From NCBI GenBank assembly GCA_031308135.1, contig JAHLJT010009419.1, forward strand, positions 186,559,829-186,623,828: a DNA stretch of 64,000 nucleotides. Reading direction: 5' to 3'. The translations under genes were made by a program, and so were the position numbers. The stretch is from Acheta domesticus (Eukaryota > Arthropoda > Insecta > Orthoptera > Gryllidae). The notes beneath the pieces are model-generated. The model was not told where the DNA came from. It ran no database searches and saw nothing but the letters and a program-made list of their open reading frames with translations. Below, piece by piece: positions 48,201-54,109 of this stretch (its first letter is position 1; each line of letters begins with the position of its first letter).

Positions 48201-51064
48201 TAATTATTGTATACGTGCGAAAAGTAGTGCCCTTGATATTTTCTTGGCATTTATGATTTTATACATACAAGTTTTGAGGGGTAATTTGATAGTCTTTTTA
48301 CTCTAAATACAAAAATTAAACTTCTTGATGCTGATTATGACGATACCTGAATGTCTAGGATAATCCCCAATATATAAATTCGTGTTATCATATGCCAATT
48401 CATTTTGCGTACTATGTAGTTTCGTGTTTATTTTTGTTCATTTTCTGTGCCACTCTGTTTAGATCCATGTTTTAGAATTTTTCATAGAAAATTAATGCAA
48501 AATAAAAGAATTTTGTTAAAAAATTGAAATTTTTATATGTAGTTCATGTCAATTTTTTCATACCCAAAAAGGGCCGCGGGAAGAATACTTCCCACCTCCT
48601 TGTATGTAATCATGGATGATATGATTTCATTCATCAATGTAAATTCTATATAACACTACATTATTTAATCATTTTTTCATATCAGTTTTTACAAATTAAA
48701 TCTGGATATATTTTGCCCACGAAAGGGTTAAATTACATAATACTGAGACTAAAGTATTCCCAATTCTTTAGTGATTTTTTTTACCTCCAGGCAAAGATGC
48801 TTTGAAAATTTTATCAATCACTAATGAGAAATTGCATTACAATTGAACAAAAATAACTTCGTAAACAAAGTCATTGATAATCAGCCTCCTGAAAAAATGG
48901 AATTTGTTAAAAAACAAACCGTCCACGAGAGGCTATTATAATTGTTTGCTAATTAGACAAATCATCTTCTATCTCTTTTTCTCTCTCCTCTTTCAACTAA
49001 ATTCAAATTATATTGACCCTTTTTTTAAATTTATAAACATTTATATTTCATCACAATTGTTTTCTTCTTTCTTTTTCATTACACAAAAAATTTCTTCTTA
49101 ATTTTTATGGTAGATTTCTGATGATGGCTGTATTAAGACGTACATTATTCAGTGGTATTTTTAATGTTCTTTGTCATGAAGTAAATCCCTTTTCATTGGG
49201 TTTCCATCATGTTGTCAAATATAGTATTAATATTAATCAAATATTTCAGTAATAGTGAATAAATCATTCAATTTGATCAGTCACATAAAGCAGCAACTTT
49301 GCCTTCATTGAATATTCAATACCATGTGTTAAAGCAGCTCAAATGGAATTGTAAAAAAATTGTGCACTTTTGTAATTTATAGTTAATTTAAATTTTTCTT
49401 TCTTTGTTGCAGGAGAGAGTCTTGAGGAATTAAATGGGTATGGAACTTACAAACCTCGTAATTTAATATCCTCAATATTGGGGACTCCAAATCGACCTAA
49501 ATCACACTTATGCATATCTAACCCTCATGACTTCAGACAAGTAGGATATGTTTATTATTTTTTTTTTGTATAATTTATATTTGTTATGGAATAATGTATT
49601 GAGTACAATTTGGTTATATGGTGTTCAGTGTGAAATGTCTTTTCCAGGTGTCTGCCATAATTGATGTAGATCTTGTGCCTGAAACGTGTCGTCGGGTGCG
49701 CTTACTAAAACATGGGTCAGATAAACCTCTGGGCTTTTACATTCGGGATGGAACGTCTGTGCGAGTAACCCCAGCAGGCTTGGAAAAAGTACCAGGCATT
49801 TTTATCTCCCGACTAGTACCTGGAGGGCTAGCTGAAAGTACAGGATTGTTAGCTGTGAATGATGAGGTTCTCGAAGTGAATGGAATAGAAGTAAATGGCA
49901 AAACACTAGATCAGGTAAGAGATAAGAGGTTGTCTTCTGTGATTAGACTGAGCATATGCTGTATTGCCCTTTATACATGATGAATTATTTTAAAATAAAT
50001 AATTGGGTTGATTAATACTAATTTGAAATAATGTTTCTGCTTATTACAATATTACAACTGGTTGCTGCCACCATTAAGAAATAAATTAAAAATATTGCAC
50101 TTCACTTAGTCATATTTCCAATATGAATAATAGTTATTAAATGATTGAGAATTCTTGAAATGTTCAATTTCAAAATGAGCAAATTACAAGTTCCTGAAGA
50201 ATCTCTTGCATTTTTTCAGGACGTCAACATGTAAGGTGGAAAAATATGAATAGTTGGAGAATTTTGTTTCTTGTCTTGGGAATGTTTGCTTTTGTGTTAA
50301 ATCTTCTTGATAAATTTGGCTCTAAAGTAGTAACACTGTTTTGCCTTGGACATATTCAGAAAAGCAGCATTAAAGCAAAAATGAAGTCTCATATGTGCAC
50401 ATTTGCACGAATTATACATGATTTTCAAAAATATATGAACAGCAAATGCTGTTACAACGTGCACCAAATTGTTTTCACCTTAAAAAATAAAATAAGTGAA
50501 TCAAGATACACAATTTCTTAACTAAACCTGTATTAATTAGGAATAACATATTGGGAGGAAATGGCATTGAATTTATAAAGGAATGTAATGATAGGATAAA
50601 ATTTAGGAAGAAGGCAGAGAAATGTAAAGAAGTTTTAGGCCTTAGTGTTCTTGTATGTTTAACATGTTTGTCTTAGTTGACTGGTAATCTTTTTGTCTCT
50701 TCACAGTCTATACCTTTTTTTAATGGTGATAATCAGGTATGTAGGTTTCTTCATTCATCAGATTTCTAATTCATTGTTTCAGGTCACTGATATGATGGTT
50801 GCCAATAGCTCAAATTTGATCATAACTGTAAAACCAGCCAATCAACGTACTTTGGCACCTCCTAGGCGTGGCTCCTTCTCACGCAATAGTCAATTATCAT
50901 CAGGCTCACATCAGTCAACGCAGTCTGCTGCAACCACTGGATCAGATGATGATCGCTACGATCAAGATGAGATTGTTGATCTTACTGGTATAACTTTAGA
51001 AGATTCTCCTCCCACAGTTAGCCCCAGTGCAAGTTCTAAGGATGAAGGAGTGTTGCACCTGTGA
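6551..51064 (+). CDS. par-6: Par-6 cell-polarity adaptor (PB1, semi-CRIB, PDZ), complete
   Basis: Five coding exons: 6551-6613, 7972-8197, 49413-49540, 49648-49914 and 50783-51064. They join in frame (966 nt) to a 321-aa protein starting [10 protein letters not shown] and ending GVLHL. All introns are GT-AG; intron sizes are 1358, 41215, 107 and 868 bp. The order is PB1 domain (about residues 15-95), semi-CRIB around 131-141 ([11 protein letters not shown]), PDZ about 155-250 with carboxylate loop [10 protein letters not shown] at 165-174, and an acidic/Ser-rich tail. Par-6 bridges aPKC (through PB1), GTP-Cdc42 (semi-CRIB plus PDZ) and Crumbs/Par-3/Stardust ligands at the apical cortex. Many stretches are identical to Drosophila Par-6. 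All key elements are present, so the gene looks functional. Identification is secure. Confidence 0.97.
11222..11475. repeat. Two diverged tandem copies of a roughly 160-bp unit
   Basis: Landmarks recur about 150-165 bp apart: tagaaat (11222 and 11374) and cattcgatg followed by tcgaaatg and gccacaa (11274 and 11438). Copies differ by substitutions and indels. The region is GC-richer than the surrounding intron. The overlapping open frames of 70-100 aa on both strands resemble nothing known and are probably by-products of composition. Confidence 0.5.
12191..12870. repeat. Three degenerate tandem copies of a roughly 285-bp repeat
   Basis: The same sentence of sequence (tctca, then cg(t/c)tgaa, then attttcgaaa, then gcaaa) starts near 12191, 12480 and 12759. 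Each is followed by an aatnaaatcag segment and a ttcttgaag/cttcaaaa segment. A fourth diverged copy sits at about 33740-33990. AT-rich, no coding potential; a dispersed repeat family with tandem arrangement. Confidence 0.6.
12940..13110. repeat. Pyrimidine-rich (TCTC/CTCC) simple-sequence tract
   Basis: A run dominated by C and T on the plus strand (tctctttctgtctctccctcc and similar) between ordinary AT-rich DNA. The ORFs read on the minus strand here are Arg/Glu-rich artefacts of this composition. Confidence 0.7.
13897..13952. repeat. (AAT)n microsatellite
   Basis: About 17 AAT units with one interruption, directly preceding a GC-rich island. Similar arrays occur at 17944-17964 (TTA type) and 18678-18714 (AAT) in the same intron. 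Confidence 0.95.
13975..14285. other. GC/CpG-rich island 1 inside par-6 intron 2
   Basis: An abrupt change from AT-rich intron to sequence dominated by G and C, with very many CpG dinucleotides. Overlapping open frames of 67-102 aa exist on both strands, but all are Arg/Ala/Pro-rich, as expected from composition alone. No motif is recognised. It could be a promoter-like CpG island or part of a GC-rich repeat. Confidence 0.6.
14331..16860. other. Unremarkable intronic stretch with one dispersed repeat copy
   Basis: Mostly AT-rich, no recognisable protein or RNA gene. At about 15570-15720 there is a diverged copy of a sequence also found at about 41650-41805. Shared blocks include acgtgcaca(g/a)aattc, ctca..agt..gtca.acg.c and gttttTGAC.taaata. 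The two copies are in the same orientation and mark an old dispersed repeat family. Confidence 0.5.
16900..17205. other. GC/CpG-rich island 2 abutting the CA satellite
   Basis: Strongly GC-rich (for example ggccgtttggacgcgcgcgc) and CpG-dense, ending just before the CA-rich satellite. A 329-aa open frame starts here but runs straight through the satellite as a Thr/His polymer, so it is not credible as a gene. The function of the island is unknown. Confidence 0.6.
17213..17685. repeat. CA-rich satellite (CACACA...CC units) of about 470 bp
   Basis: An array of (CA)n runs punctuated by CC. In the left half the CC spacing is mostly 10-12 bp. After an irregular ccc near 17430 it becomes mostly 14-18 bp. 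Because the units are not multiples of one length, all frames stay open as Thr/His (plus) or Cys/Val (minus) polymers, which produces spurious long ORFs. Confidence 0.95.
18442..19205. mobile_element. Inverted-repeat element with a perfect 29-bp terminal repeat
   Basis: 18442-18470 is exactly the reverse complement of 19177-19205 (begins attactgcgatgtgagtccc). A second, partial copy of the left end follows at once (18475-18496). The interior carries a short CA run (18508-18530) and an AAT array (18678-18714), and no transposase. I could not see a convincing target-site duplication. A non-autonomous DNA element is the best reading. Confidence 0.65.
19678..20614 (-). mobile_element. 5'-truncated non-LTR retrotransposon (LINE) with 12-bp TSD
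   Basis: Flanked by identical 12-bp copies of accgttatacat (19666-19677 and 20615-20626). On the minus strand it encodes the C-terminal part of a reverse transcriptase: [20 protein letters not shown] near 20500, then the catalytic box [14 protein letters not shown] at about 20370. The Tyr codon of YADD has become TAA. The downstream region includes [20 protein letters not shown] and, after a frameshift near 19935, GRPKKRW before a stop at 19727. The 3' end is a short GAA-repeat tail (TTC on the plus strand at 19678), typical of some LINE tails. Dead copy. Confidence 0.9.
20615..20680. repeat. Short tandem duplication at the LINE target
   Basis: The 18-bp string accgttatacataatacc occurs at 20615-20632 and again at 20663-20680. 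A third partial accgttata lies between. The first includes the LINE target-site duplication, so the local repeat arose near the insertion site. Confidence 0.7.
20980..21295. other. GC/CpG-rich island 3 with a CAG run
   Basis: CpG-dense sequence containing about seven CAG units (21229-21250) and a ggccgggcccgggagc tract. The 84-aa plus-strand open frame with a poly-Gln run has no recognisable domain. It is followed directly by the inverted-repeat cluster at 21294-21359. It might be a promoter or a GC-rich repeat; I see no decisive motif. Confidence 0.5.
21294..21359. repeat. Three-arm inverted repeat (agagtccctagata)
   Basis: The 14-mer agagtccctagata occurs at 21294-21307 and identically at 21346-21359. 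Between them, 21321-21334 is its reverse complement with one mismatch. The middle arm can pair with either neighbour, giving two mutually exclusive hairpins. A related string (gtccctagatct) occurs near 13802. Confidence 0.7.
21574..21773. repeat. 200-bp direct repeat, copy 1
   Basis: Matches 23231-23430 base for base at a constant offset of 1657 bp with only scattered substitutions and no indel. The copies lie 1457 bp apart. No open reading frame or obvious TG...CA LTR ends. It could be the terminal repeat of a small non-autonomous retroelement or a local duplication. Confidence 0.85.
21815..22030. mobile_element. 216-bp MITE with 30-bp TIRs and TA target duplication
   Basis: Arms 21815-21844 and the reverse complement of 22001-22030 share nearly the whole string ggtccgattaaaataagttg and beyond, with two mismatches. 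The element is bounded on each side by TA (21813-21814 and 22031-22032), the duplication typical of Tc1/mariner-type elements. The interior is non-coding, so this is a non-autonomous copy. It sits between the two 200-bp direct repeats. Confidence 0.8.
22022..22345. other. GC/CpG-rich island 4
   Basis: Starts at the right end of the TA-flanked MITE and includes long runs of gccgcgcc type. Several Arg/Ala/Pro-rich open frames on both strands are compositional. No recognised product. Confidence 0.55.
23231..23430. repeat. 200-bp direct repeat, copy 2
   Basis: Second copy of the repeat at 21574-21773, same orientation, roughly 95% identical by eye. Examples of differences are gcaccc versus gcgccc at the start and tctgtagaag versus tctgtcgaag near the end. 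The flanks on both sides are unrelated. Confidence 0.85.
23431..25019. other. Intronic stretch with nothing recognised
   Basis: Ordinary AT-rich sequence. Short open frames (up to 83 aa) on both strands resemble no family and lack splice context. No repeat boundary or RNA gene was seen. Confidence 0.5.
25020..25390. other. GC/CpG-rich island 5
   Basis: Very GC-rich and CpG-dense, with overlapping open frames of 107-149 aa on both strands. All are Arg/Ala-rich with no domain. The mirror-image openness on both strands argues for composition, not coding. Confidence 0.55.
25466..25560. repeat. Retroelement-like motif (ggcgacgtttcggccgcc...)
   Basis: On the minus strand this reads cctgaggaaggtcgcag, then gcggccgaaacgtcgcc. 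The pattern cctgA(a/g)GA...gaaacgtcgc is one I associate with the ends of Penelope-like and some LINE elements in animals. A similar plus-strand motif (cctgatgatggg...aaaacgtt) lies at 27581-27617. No adjacent open reading frame remains, so the call rests on the motif only. Confidence 0.35.
25785..25935 (+). mobile_element. tRNA-derived SINE, plus strand
   Basis: Contains an A-box-like tagtggttagacag (25805-25818) and a perfect B box ggttcaaacc (25843-25852) at tRNA-like spacing. It is followed by a non-tRNA body (agcgggttcgcggcaattt). The acceptor stem does not close, so this is not a functional tRNA. The limits are approximate because no target-site duplication was found. Confidence 0.55.
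27156..27481 (-). mobile_element. tRNA-derived SINE with 13-bp TSD
   Basis: Identical 13-bp flanks tcgattcaattat lie at 27143-27155 and 27482-27494. Reading the minus strand, the head has an A-box-like tggctctgtgcgt (27475-27463), an anticodon-arm-like ctgacttcgcagtcgg and a B box ggttcaatcc (27432-27423). A roughly 240-bp unrelated body follows. The size, pol III boxes and duplication make a SINE nearly certain. The head resembles a tRNA with a TCG-type anticodon loop, but the cloverleaf is not intact. Confidence 0.85.
28246..28914. mobile_element. Relic inverted-repeat element with cggacctccata termini
   Basis: The left end 28246-28268 (cggacctccatatatcg) and the reverse complement of 28892-28914 (cactcggacctccatacatcg) are inverted repeats with a few mismatches. 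The interior is AT-rich with repeated gatatatagaaa and no transposase. The ends recall pogo/Tigger-type non-autonomous elements, and TA follows the right end. The left boundary is eroded. Confidence 0.5.
28915..31599. other. Intronic stretch without recognised genes
   Basis: Mostly AT-rich; 29900-30600 is GC-richer with open frames on both strands (plus 30010-30297, minus 30184-30579) that match no family I know. A 23-mer at 30346-30368 recurs exactly at 37688-37710, so part of this region belongs to some dispersed repeat. Confidence 0.4.
31600..32720 (+). repeat. Dispersed repeat family A, longest copy
   Basis: Contains internally repeated phrases such as aaagaaaaaatttggagcc and tttgagaaaatcttg (31979, 32289). 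These are followed by a gacggacagac microsatellite (32467-32505) and a conserved tail: tctggctacaccacgtgtta, then cacggcccggcaatt, then gcgcagcattac. Parts recur at 33045-33120, 33296-33515 (inverted), 37880-38560 and 44256-44585. No intact coding sequence; the 128-aa frame at 32076-32462 is an artefact. Confidence 0.75.
33045..33120 (+). repeat. Family A fragment
   Basis: Short copy of the family A tail (tttctgccgaaa, then ttttttcgcgcagcattact), same orientation as the 31.6-kb copy. Confidence 0.6.
33176..33221. repeat. (TA)n microsatellite
   Basis: About 23 uninterrupted TA units between two family A fragments of opposite orientation. Confidence 0.95.
33296..33515 (-). repeat. Family A fragment, inverted
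   Basis: Reverse-complement copy of the family A tail. It carries the counterparts of ccactttttcgtta, ggccccgtag, ggctacact and the gcagcaacattacgtaac end. Together with the direct fragment at 33045-33120 it brackets the TA microsatellite, which could fold as a cruciform. Confidence 0.65.
33740..33990 (+). repeat. Diverged copy of the roughly 285-bp repeat
   Basis: Shares with the tandem copies at 12.2-12.9 kb the ordered blocks ggtctcaacttcgttgaaa, ttgcaaa, gtcgtcctacaa(c/t), taaagacag.tttt and aattttcga. Roughly 60-70% similar by eye. Confidence 0.5.
35176..35343 (+). repeat. 21-bp minisatellite (8 units) open as a heptad peptide repeat
   Basis: caattt (or caactt) recurs at exactly 21-bp steps: 35220, 35241, 35262, 35283, 35304 and 35325. 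In one frame each unit is a heptad: [35 protein letters not shown] and LNLKLKS, preceded by the more diverged GLNTIDL and RPNKLRS. The frame stays open to 35385. No ATG precedes it. Just upstream, 35111-35123 holds the unit in reverse complement. The units have diverged, but the Asn-Leu pair is kept in seven of eight. Confidence 0.8.
35529..35570. repeat. Twin 8-bp-stem hairpins with a compensatory base-pair change
   Basis: Two perfect stem-loops in tandem: gttgacat-aat-atgtcaac (35529-35547) and, after atat, gttggcat-att-atgccaac (35552-35570). The stems differ at one pair only, A-T in the first and G-C in the second, so both sides changed together. The loops (aat and att) are complementary. 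Confidence 0.85.
35590..35819 (+). pseudogene. Relic of a mariner-type transposase helix-turn-helix domain
   Basis: The frame from 35682 reads [19 protein letters not shown], then a TGA, then [15 protein letters not shown], ending at TAG 35817-35819. The previous part ([13 protein letters not shown]) lies in the neighbouring frame, so there is one frameshift. The pattern (GIK..EIH....GD...S...V..WV.RFK.G) is that of the N-terminal DNA-binding domain of mariner/SETMAR-like transposases. The catalytic domain is not present nearby. Non-functional. Confidence 0.65.
36000..37879. other. Intronic stretch without recognised genes
   Basis: AT-rich with scattered short open frames on both strands, none with a known domain. 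A short segment around 35945-36000 (tttatttggtcaaaaaacagtaaaa...gacgt..ggggag) has a counterpart at about 45880-45930, another dispersed repeat fragment. Confidence 0.4.
37880..38560 (+). repeat. Dispersed repeat family A, second long copy
   Basis: Follows the 31.6-32.7-kb copy in order, with indels: aaaatggcgtttgagc, then ggcgtgagaga, then tagcactatccctaccaaaa, then ttctggctacaccacgtgtt, then gcgcagcat. Same orientation, roughly 75% similar by eye. Non-coding. Confidence 0.75.
38561..40320. other. Region upstream of the nested gene
   Basis: AT-rich with no recognised coding sequence. Between about 40195 and 40320 the sequence becomes GC-richer (gaggccgaggcggtaacgg) just ahead of the nested gene's ATG and may hold its promoter or 5' UTR. 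No clear TATA box. Confidence 0.4.
40321..40714 (+). CDS. Nested intronless gene, unknown protein with Lys/Gly-rich tail, apparent +1 frame change
   Basis: An ATG in good context (cacaATGG) opens a 105-codon frame rich in Cys ([10 protein letters not shown]...), with a conserved-looking core ([18 protein letters not shown], then [13 protein letters not shown]), ending in TGA at 40636-40638. The next frame is open from 40571 and continues as [15 protein letters not shown] and further Lys/Gly repeats to TGA at 40712-40714, close before two AATAAA signals. One extra base in the 40571-40635 overlap would explain this: a sequencing error, a recent disabling mutation or, less likely, programmed shifting. 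It lies in par-6 intron 2, same strand. I do not recognise the family. No poly(A) tract or target duplication marks it as a retrocopy. Confidence 0.6.
40815..40830 (+). terminator. Paired AATAAA poly(A) signals of the nested gene
   Basis: AATAAA at 40815-40820 and again at 40825-40830, about 100 bp after the Lys-rich stop codon. This is the expected position for a short 3' UTR and supports a real transcription unit ending inside the par-6 intron. Confidence 0.6.
41650..41805 (+). repeat. Dispersed repeat family B copy
   Basis: Related to 15570-15720 in the same orientation (ctgtattc, then aacgtgcaca, then gtttttgac.taaata). Old and diverged; function and class unknown. Confidence 0.45.
41806..44255. 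other. Intronic stretch without recognised genes
   Basis: AT-rich sequence with poly-A and poly-G runs (42371-42387, 43162-43171) and short open frames only. Nothing identifiable on either strand. Confidence 0.4.
44256..44585 (+). repeat. Dispersed repeat family A fragment
   Basis: Carries ttcatccacattttcgg, then cagggcccggcag, then gccgcattacaacctttctctatactgcg, matching the tail of the 31.6-kb copy. Its aattccaggggcttaaactt segment (44538-44557) then matches the upstream part, so the order is rearranged relative to that copy. Confidence 0.55.
44586..46955. other. Intronic stretch without recognised genes
   Basis: Mixed composition. Open frames of 60-127 aa on both strands (for example minus 45021-45404 and plus 46638-46955) show no domain, mirror each other and lack splice context, so none is called. 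Confidence 0.4.
46956..47294. mobile_element. Foldback MITE with TTAA flanks and a duplicated right arm
   Basis: The unit 46956-47147 is bounded by TTAA on both sides (46952-46955 and 47148-47151). Its ends are inverted repeats: tggcactaccacaa on the left, and ttgtggtaatgccgg on the right. Inner arms share ccacaaaaccaaatat and gcaattaa/taattacgcaaaaa blocks. A partial left arm and a second right arm (to ctaa at 47295) follow directly, so one element appears nested in or duplicated beside another. TTAA points to piggyBac-type mobilisation. No coding sequence. Confidence 0.7.
47280..47560. other. GC-rich island 6
   Basis: GC-rich, CpG-containing stretch ending in a nine-or-more G run (47543-47552). 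The 96-aa plus and 61-aa minus frames are without known domains. It directly follows the foldback element. Confidence 0.45.
47840..48727. mobile_element. piggyBac-like non-autonomous element (888 bp) with TTAA target
   Basis: Both ends read ccctttcgtgggc inward, a perfect 13-bp terminal inverted repeat flanked by TTAA at 47836-47839 and 48728-48731. TTAA plus CCCTTT-type ends are the hallmark of piggyBac elements. Inside, a perfect 16-bp palindrome gggaagcatgcttccc (47856-47871) lies near the left end. A near-palindromic counterpart gggaagaatacttccc (48578-48593) lies toward the right end and would serve as a subterminal repeat. The interior is AT-rich with no transposase, so it would need an enzyme in trans. 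Confidence 0.85.
49413..51064 (+). CDS. par-6: par-6 exons 3-5 (semi-CRIB, PDZ, C-terminal tail)
   Basis: Exon 3 (49413-49540) completes a phase-1 codon and encodes residues 97-139, including [13 protein letters not shown] and the start of the semi-CRIB. Exon 4 (49648-49914, residues 140-228) holds the end of the semi-CRIB and most of PDZ ([45 protein letters not shown]). Exon 5 (50783-51064, residues 229-321) finishes PDZ ([21 protein letters not shown]). It then gives a Ser-rich region ([15 protein letters not shown]) with possible phosphorylation sites, the acidic [14 protein letters not shown] block and the conserved end GVLHL. Donors are GTAGGA and GTAAGA. Confidence 0.96.
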
Positions 51065-54000
51065 TGACCTCCTCTGCCCAAAGTATCCTAGCATTTTGTA
51101 ACTCGAAAGGGCATTGTATGTATAACACTGATCATGTTTATACATTTTTTTGGAAAACATATTTTTCTGGAACAGCATGGAAGAAGTGTATTGAGGCAGC
51201 TCTAATCAGTTTTTACACATTATATTTAGGGTGTGTATTCACACAACAGTGGTGCTCATTGTAACCATAAGACAACTATAAATGCATGTGTGCTGAAGAT
51301 AACATTTATCAAGTAAAGAATAGCTGTTAAACTTCCTTCACTTTGAACAACACTTCTTGTACTGTCCCTCATGGAAAGAAAGTTATTTTGAGAAAGTGCA
51401 CTGCAGTGCAGTGCAGTGTAGATAGTTTTAGATAACTGGAGATGAGGAACCTGGAAGGCAATAATTACCTTTGTTGAAAATTTCCATTTGTTAACTGCGA
51501 AATGAATTATTACAAAGGTACAAATAATATGAACATCATATATGACAATATTTCTTACAGAAAACAAGGGAATATATTGCATCTTTCTTTACAACTATTA
51601 AATGCTGAAGAGAAAGAAAAAAAAATTGGCTCTTGGAACCAGTTTTTGTAGAGAGAGAACTTTTCAGTATGCTAAATTCATGATTTAAAAATATTTCAAA
51701 TTTAAGAAATACTGAGTGCCTACATATCGTTCCATCCATTTTGAAAGTAATGTTCAAAATCATTGACTAAATATGCAAAGATTATAAATTGCATAATAAA
51801 CTCTATTAACTAATGTATAATATTATACTACTTACTTTTATTGTAAATTGTGAATTGTTGTAGGAATGAAATTTATGAACAATTCTAAAATGACATTGAT
51901 ATTTTTGTAACAAAGATGATGTAAGCTACATATTTTATTTTCCAGTTGAAAATGTTATTGTTGCAATATTTTTAGAAACAAATATTATTGTGCAAGAGGT
52001 TAGCATTTGAGACTGATGAGTGCATATATTAGGTGAAAATTTGTTGATTGAAAGAAAGTTGTGTTCAGTTGCATTTTTGTAACAAATGGAAAAAAGTTTT
52101 CTCCAAGTTTGAAGCAAATGAAAGGCCCTGTTATTTCATATGGTCTTTAACATTGCAGATTGATTATAAAATTGGTAATTATGAATTTCCCGGAATTCAT
52201 TGACTGGCATTTCATTTTGTAATATAATTTTACTTTACCTCTATACTGGTCCGTCCTTTTATCTTGTCCTGATTTTGTAAACTACTTTGCATAAATTTGG
52301 CAACTATATTCTTTTTTATTTGTGTGTAATTTCAATAGTAATTGCAGGATATAATTATCAAATACATCACAATGGTAATCCATTGTAGTCTGTTAGAGGT
52401 CCAATGACCCACCTTTGTATAGTTTTCCTTTATTAATTTGTAGTATGCTTTAGTACCTTCAATGTCTTTTATGTTTAATACCACATGAAGACTAGTATTG
52501 TAACAGCATTGACCTGTATATAGGGAGTACAGGGCAACTGACAATAATTGTACAGAAGTTAGCAAACTTCAGTCTTCGTGCAATTGTTGCATGTTCTGTA
52601 CAACAATGACAGAAAAAACAATAGATTCATTGATAGTGGTGTATGCTGCAACAAATTTTCAGTATTGGTTTTGTATGTGTTTTTGTGTGTAGGAGGAATT
52701 CATGAATTGAATAGAGATTTTTGTTACTGTTATGTGCTATGAGTGGATGTTGCAATGCATCTTAGGAGTATTGAATTTTTGTTATTCTGGTCATGATATT
52801 GTTGTGCAGTACTATATAGTGGCTCAAGACTGGAATATGACCTCAAAGTTCATAATCCTGAACACATTAACTTATTTTGTAGTTCTTTCATTGGAAGGCA
52901 TTTTATTGAAATCATATCAGTTACTGCATATAACTTATTTGCATTTATTCTTAGAAAAAACTGAATTTACTCATACATTCCAAATGACTATTACCTTAAA
53001 ATATTGTTGATTTATTAGTTCAAATTGGTTGTAAGTTTGAAAAGTAGCACATTTCAGGAATTTTAAGTTCTATTCACGAAGAATGTGTGATGTACAAACA
53101 TTGTGCAATCTTTGTGTTAGTTCAGTATTATATGTATTTTGTATACATTGTTGGTAGCATAGCCACTTGTCTGTTTTCTAAACAATTTTCTTCCTTCTTT
53201 AATGAGAAAAACGTATGTATACCCTACCTAAGAATGATAGCCATTTACATTAAATTTTATTTTGTGTAAATAGAGTACATAAGTACTGTTGTTAAGCAAT
53301 TACTAGATACACTGTTGGTTTACATGGTTTGTGGATGTGAATACTTGCTGCCTTTGCAATAACCATTGTCACAAGACCTTCCTTATATTGTGTACTTAAA
53401 GGGACATTTGAACTGGTCTCATTTTTTCCATAAGAAGCTGTACTTATTTTGTGACAATTTTGACTGTTAATACACATTCCATATTTTGTATTAATCTTCT
53501 GTGATTGGTTGTAATCTGTATTTTAATATTAGGCAGCTGGTATTTATAACATTTTCCATTTTCATATTGTCTCTATTAATATTACTGGATGTAATATTTA
53601 CAATTATAATTTTTATATTTTACAATCATGAAGAATGATATTAAACTGTTTGAAATCATACAAATAGCATTTGCATTATATTTTCTGTAATATCCTAAGG
53701 TTATTATTAAATATTTCTAATTATTCACAAGAATTATGTTTAGAGATGAAAGTTAGAAATATAATCGTTTAGAATTAAAAAGGTGGATCCATAAACCTAA
53801 ACAAGTAATTTAAACGTGCAAACAGTCGCCAAAGAAATGGCAGAATAGTAAAAATTGCATAATGCAAGGAAATAAAAATTGATTTTGAAGAAGTGAAGCT
53901 TGATCAATTGGGTCCATCCAAATAGAAGAGTCAATAATTTCAAAACTAAAGTTATTTCAGTTGAAACCCTTTTAATTACGTGATCTGCTGAAGCAAAACT

Positions 54001-54109
54001 ACCCTAAACAAATTTTTTGTTAATATTCAAGCCGTTGCACTTAAAGTAGAAAATACACTGCATTAAAGACCTACAACTACTGGATACATTTTATTGTTTC
54101 TTGAAAATA
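51065..54109 (+). other. par-6: par-6 3' UTR-like T-rich region
   Basis: After the par-6 stop the plus strand is T-rich and non-coding, as in long insect 3' UTRs. The first good poly(A) signal, AATAAA at 51795-51800, would give a 3' UTR of about 0.75 kb. More distal AATAAA-like sites would extend it by kilobases. A short gcagt repeat lies near 51402-51418. Small ORFs here have no recognisable features. Confidence 0.55.

Larger units (their letters stand above)
8198..49412 (+). other. par-6: par-6 intron 2 (41.2 kb)
   Basis: This single intron occupies almost two thirds of the window and separates PB1 from semi-CRIB/PDZ. It begins GTAAAT and ends with a pyrimidine tract (tttctttgttgcag). It contains one nested gene on the same strand (40321-40714), LINE, SINE and DNA-transposon relics, satellites and GC-rich islands, all listed separately. 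About 8.2-11.0 kb and 48.7-49.4 kb are plain AT-rich sequence with nothing identifiable. I saw no conserved alternative par-6 exon, but a non-coding first exon at one of the GC islands cannot be excluded. Confidence 0.95.
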
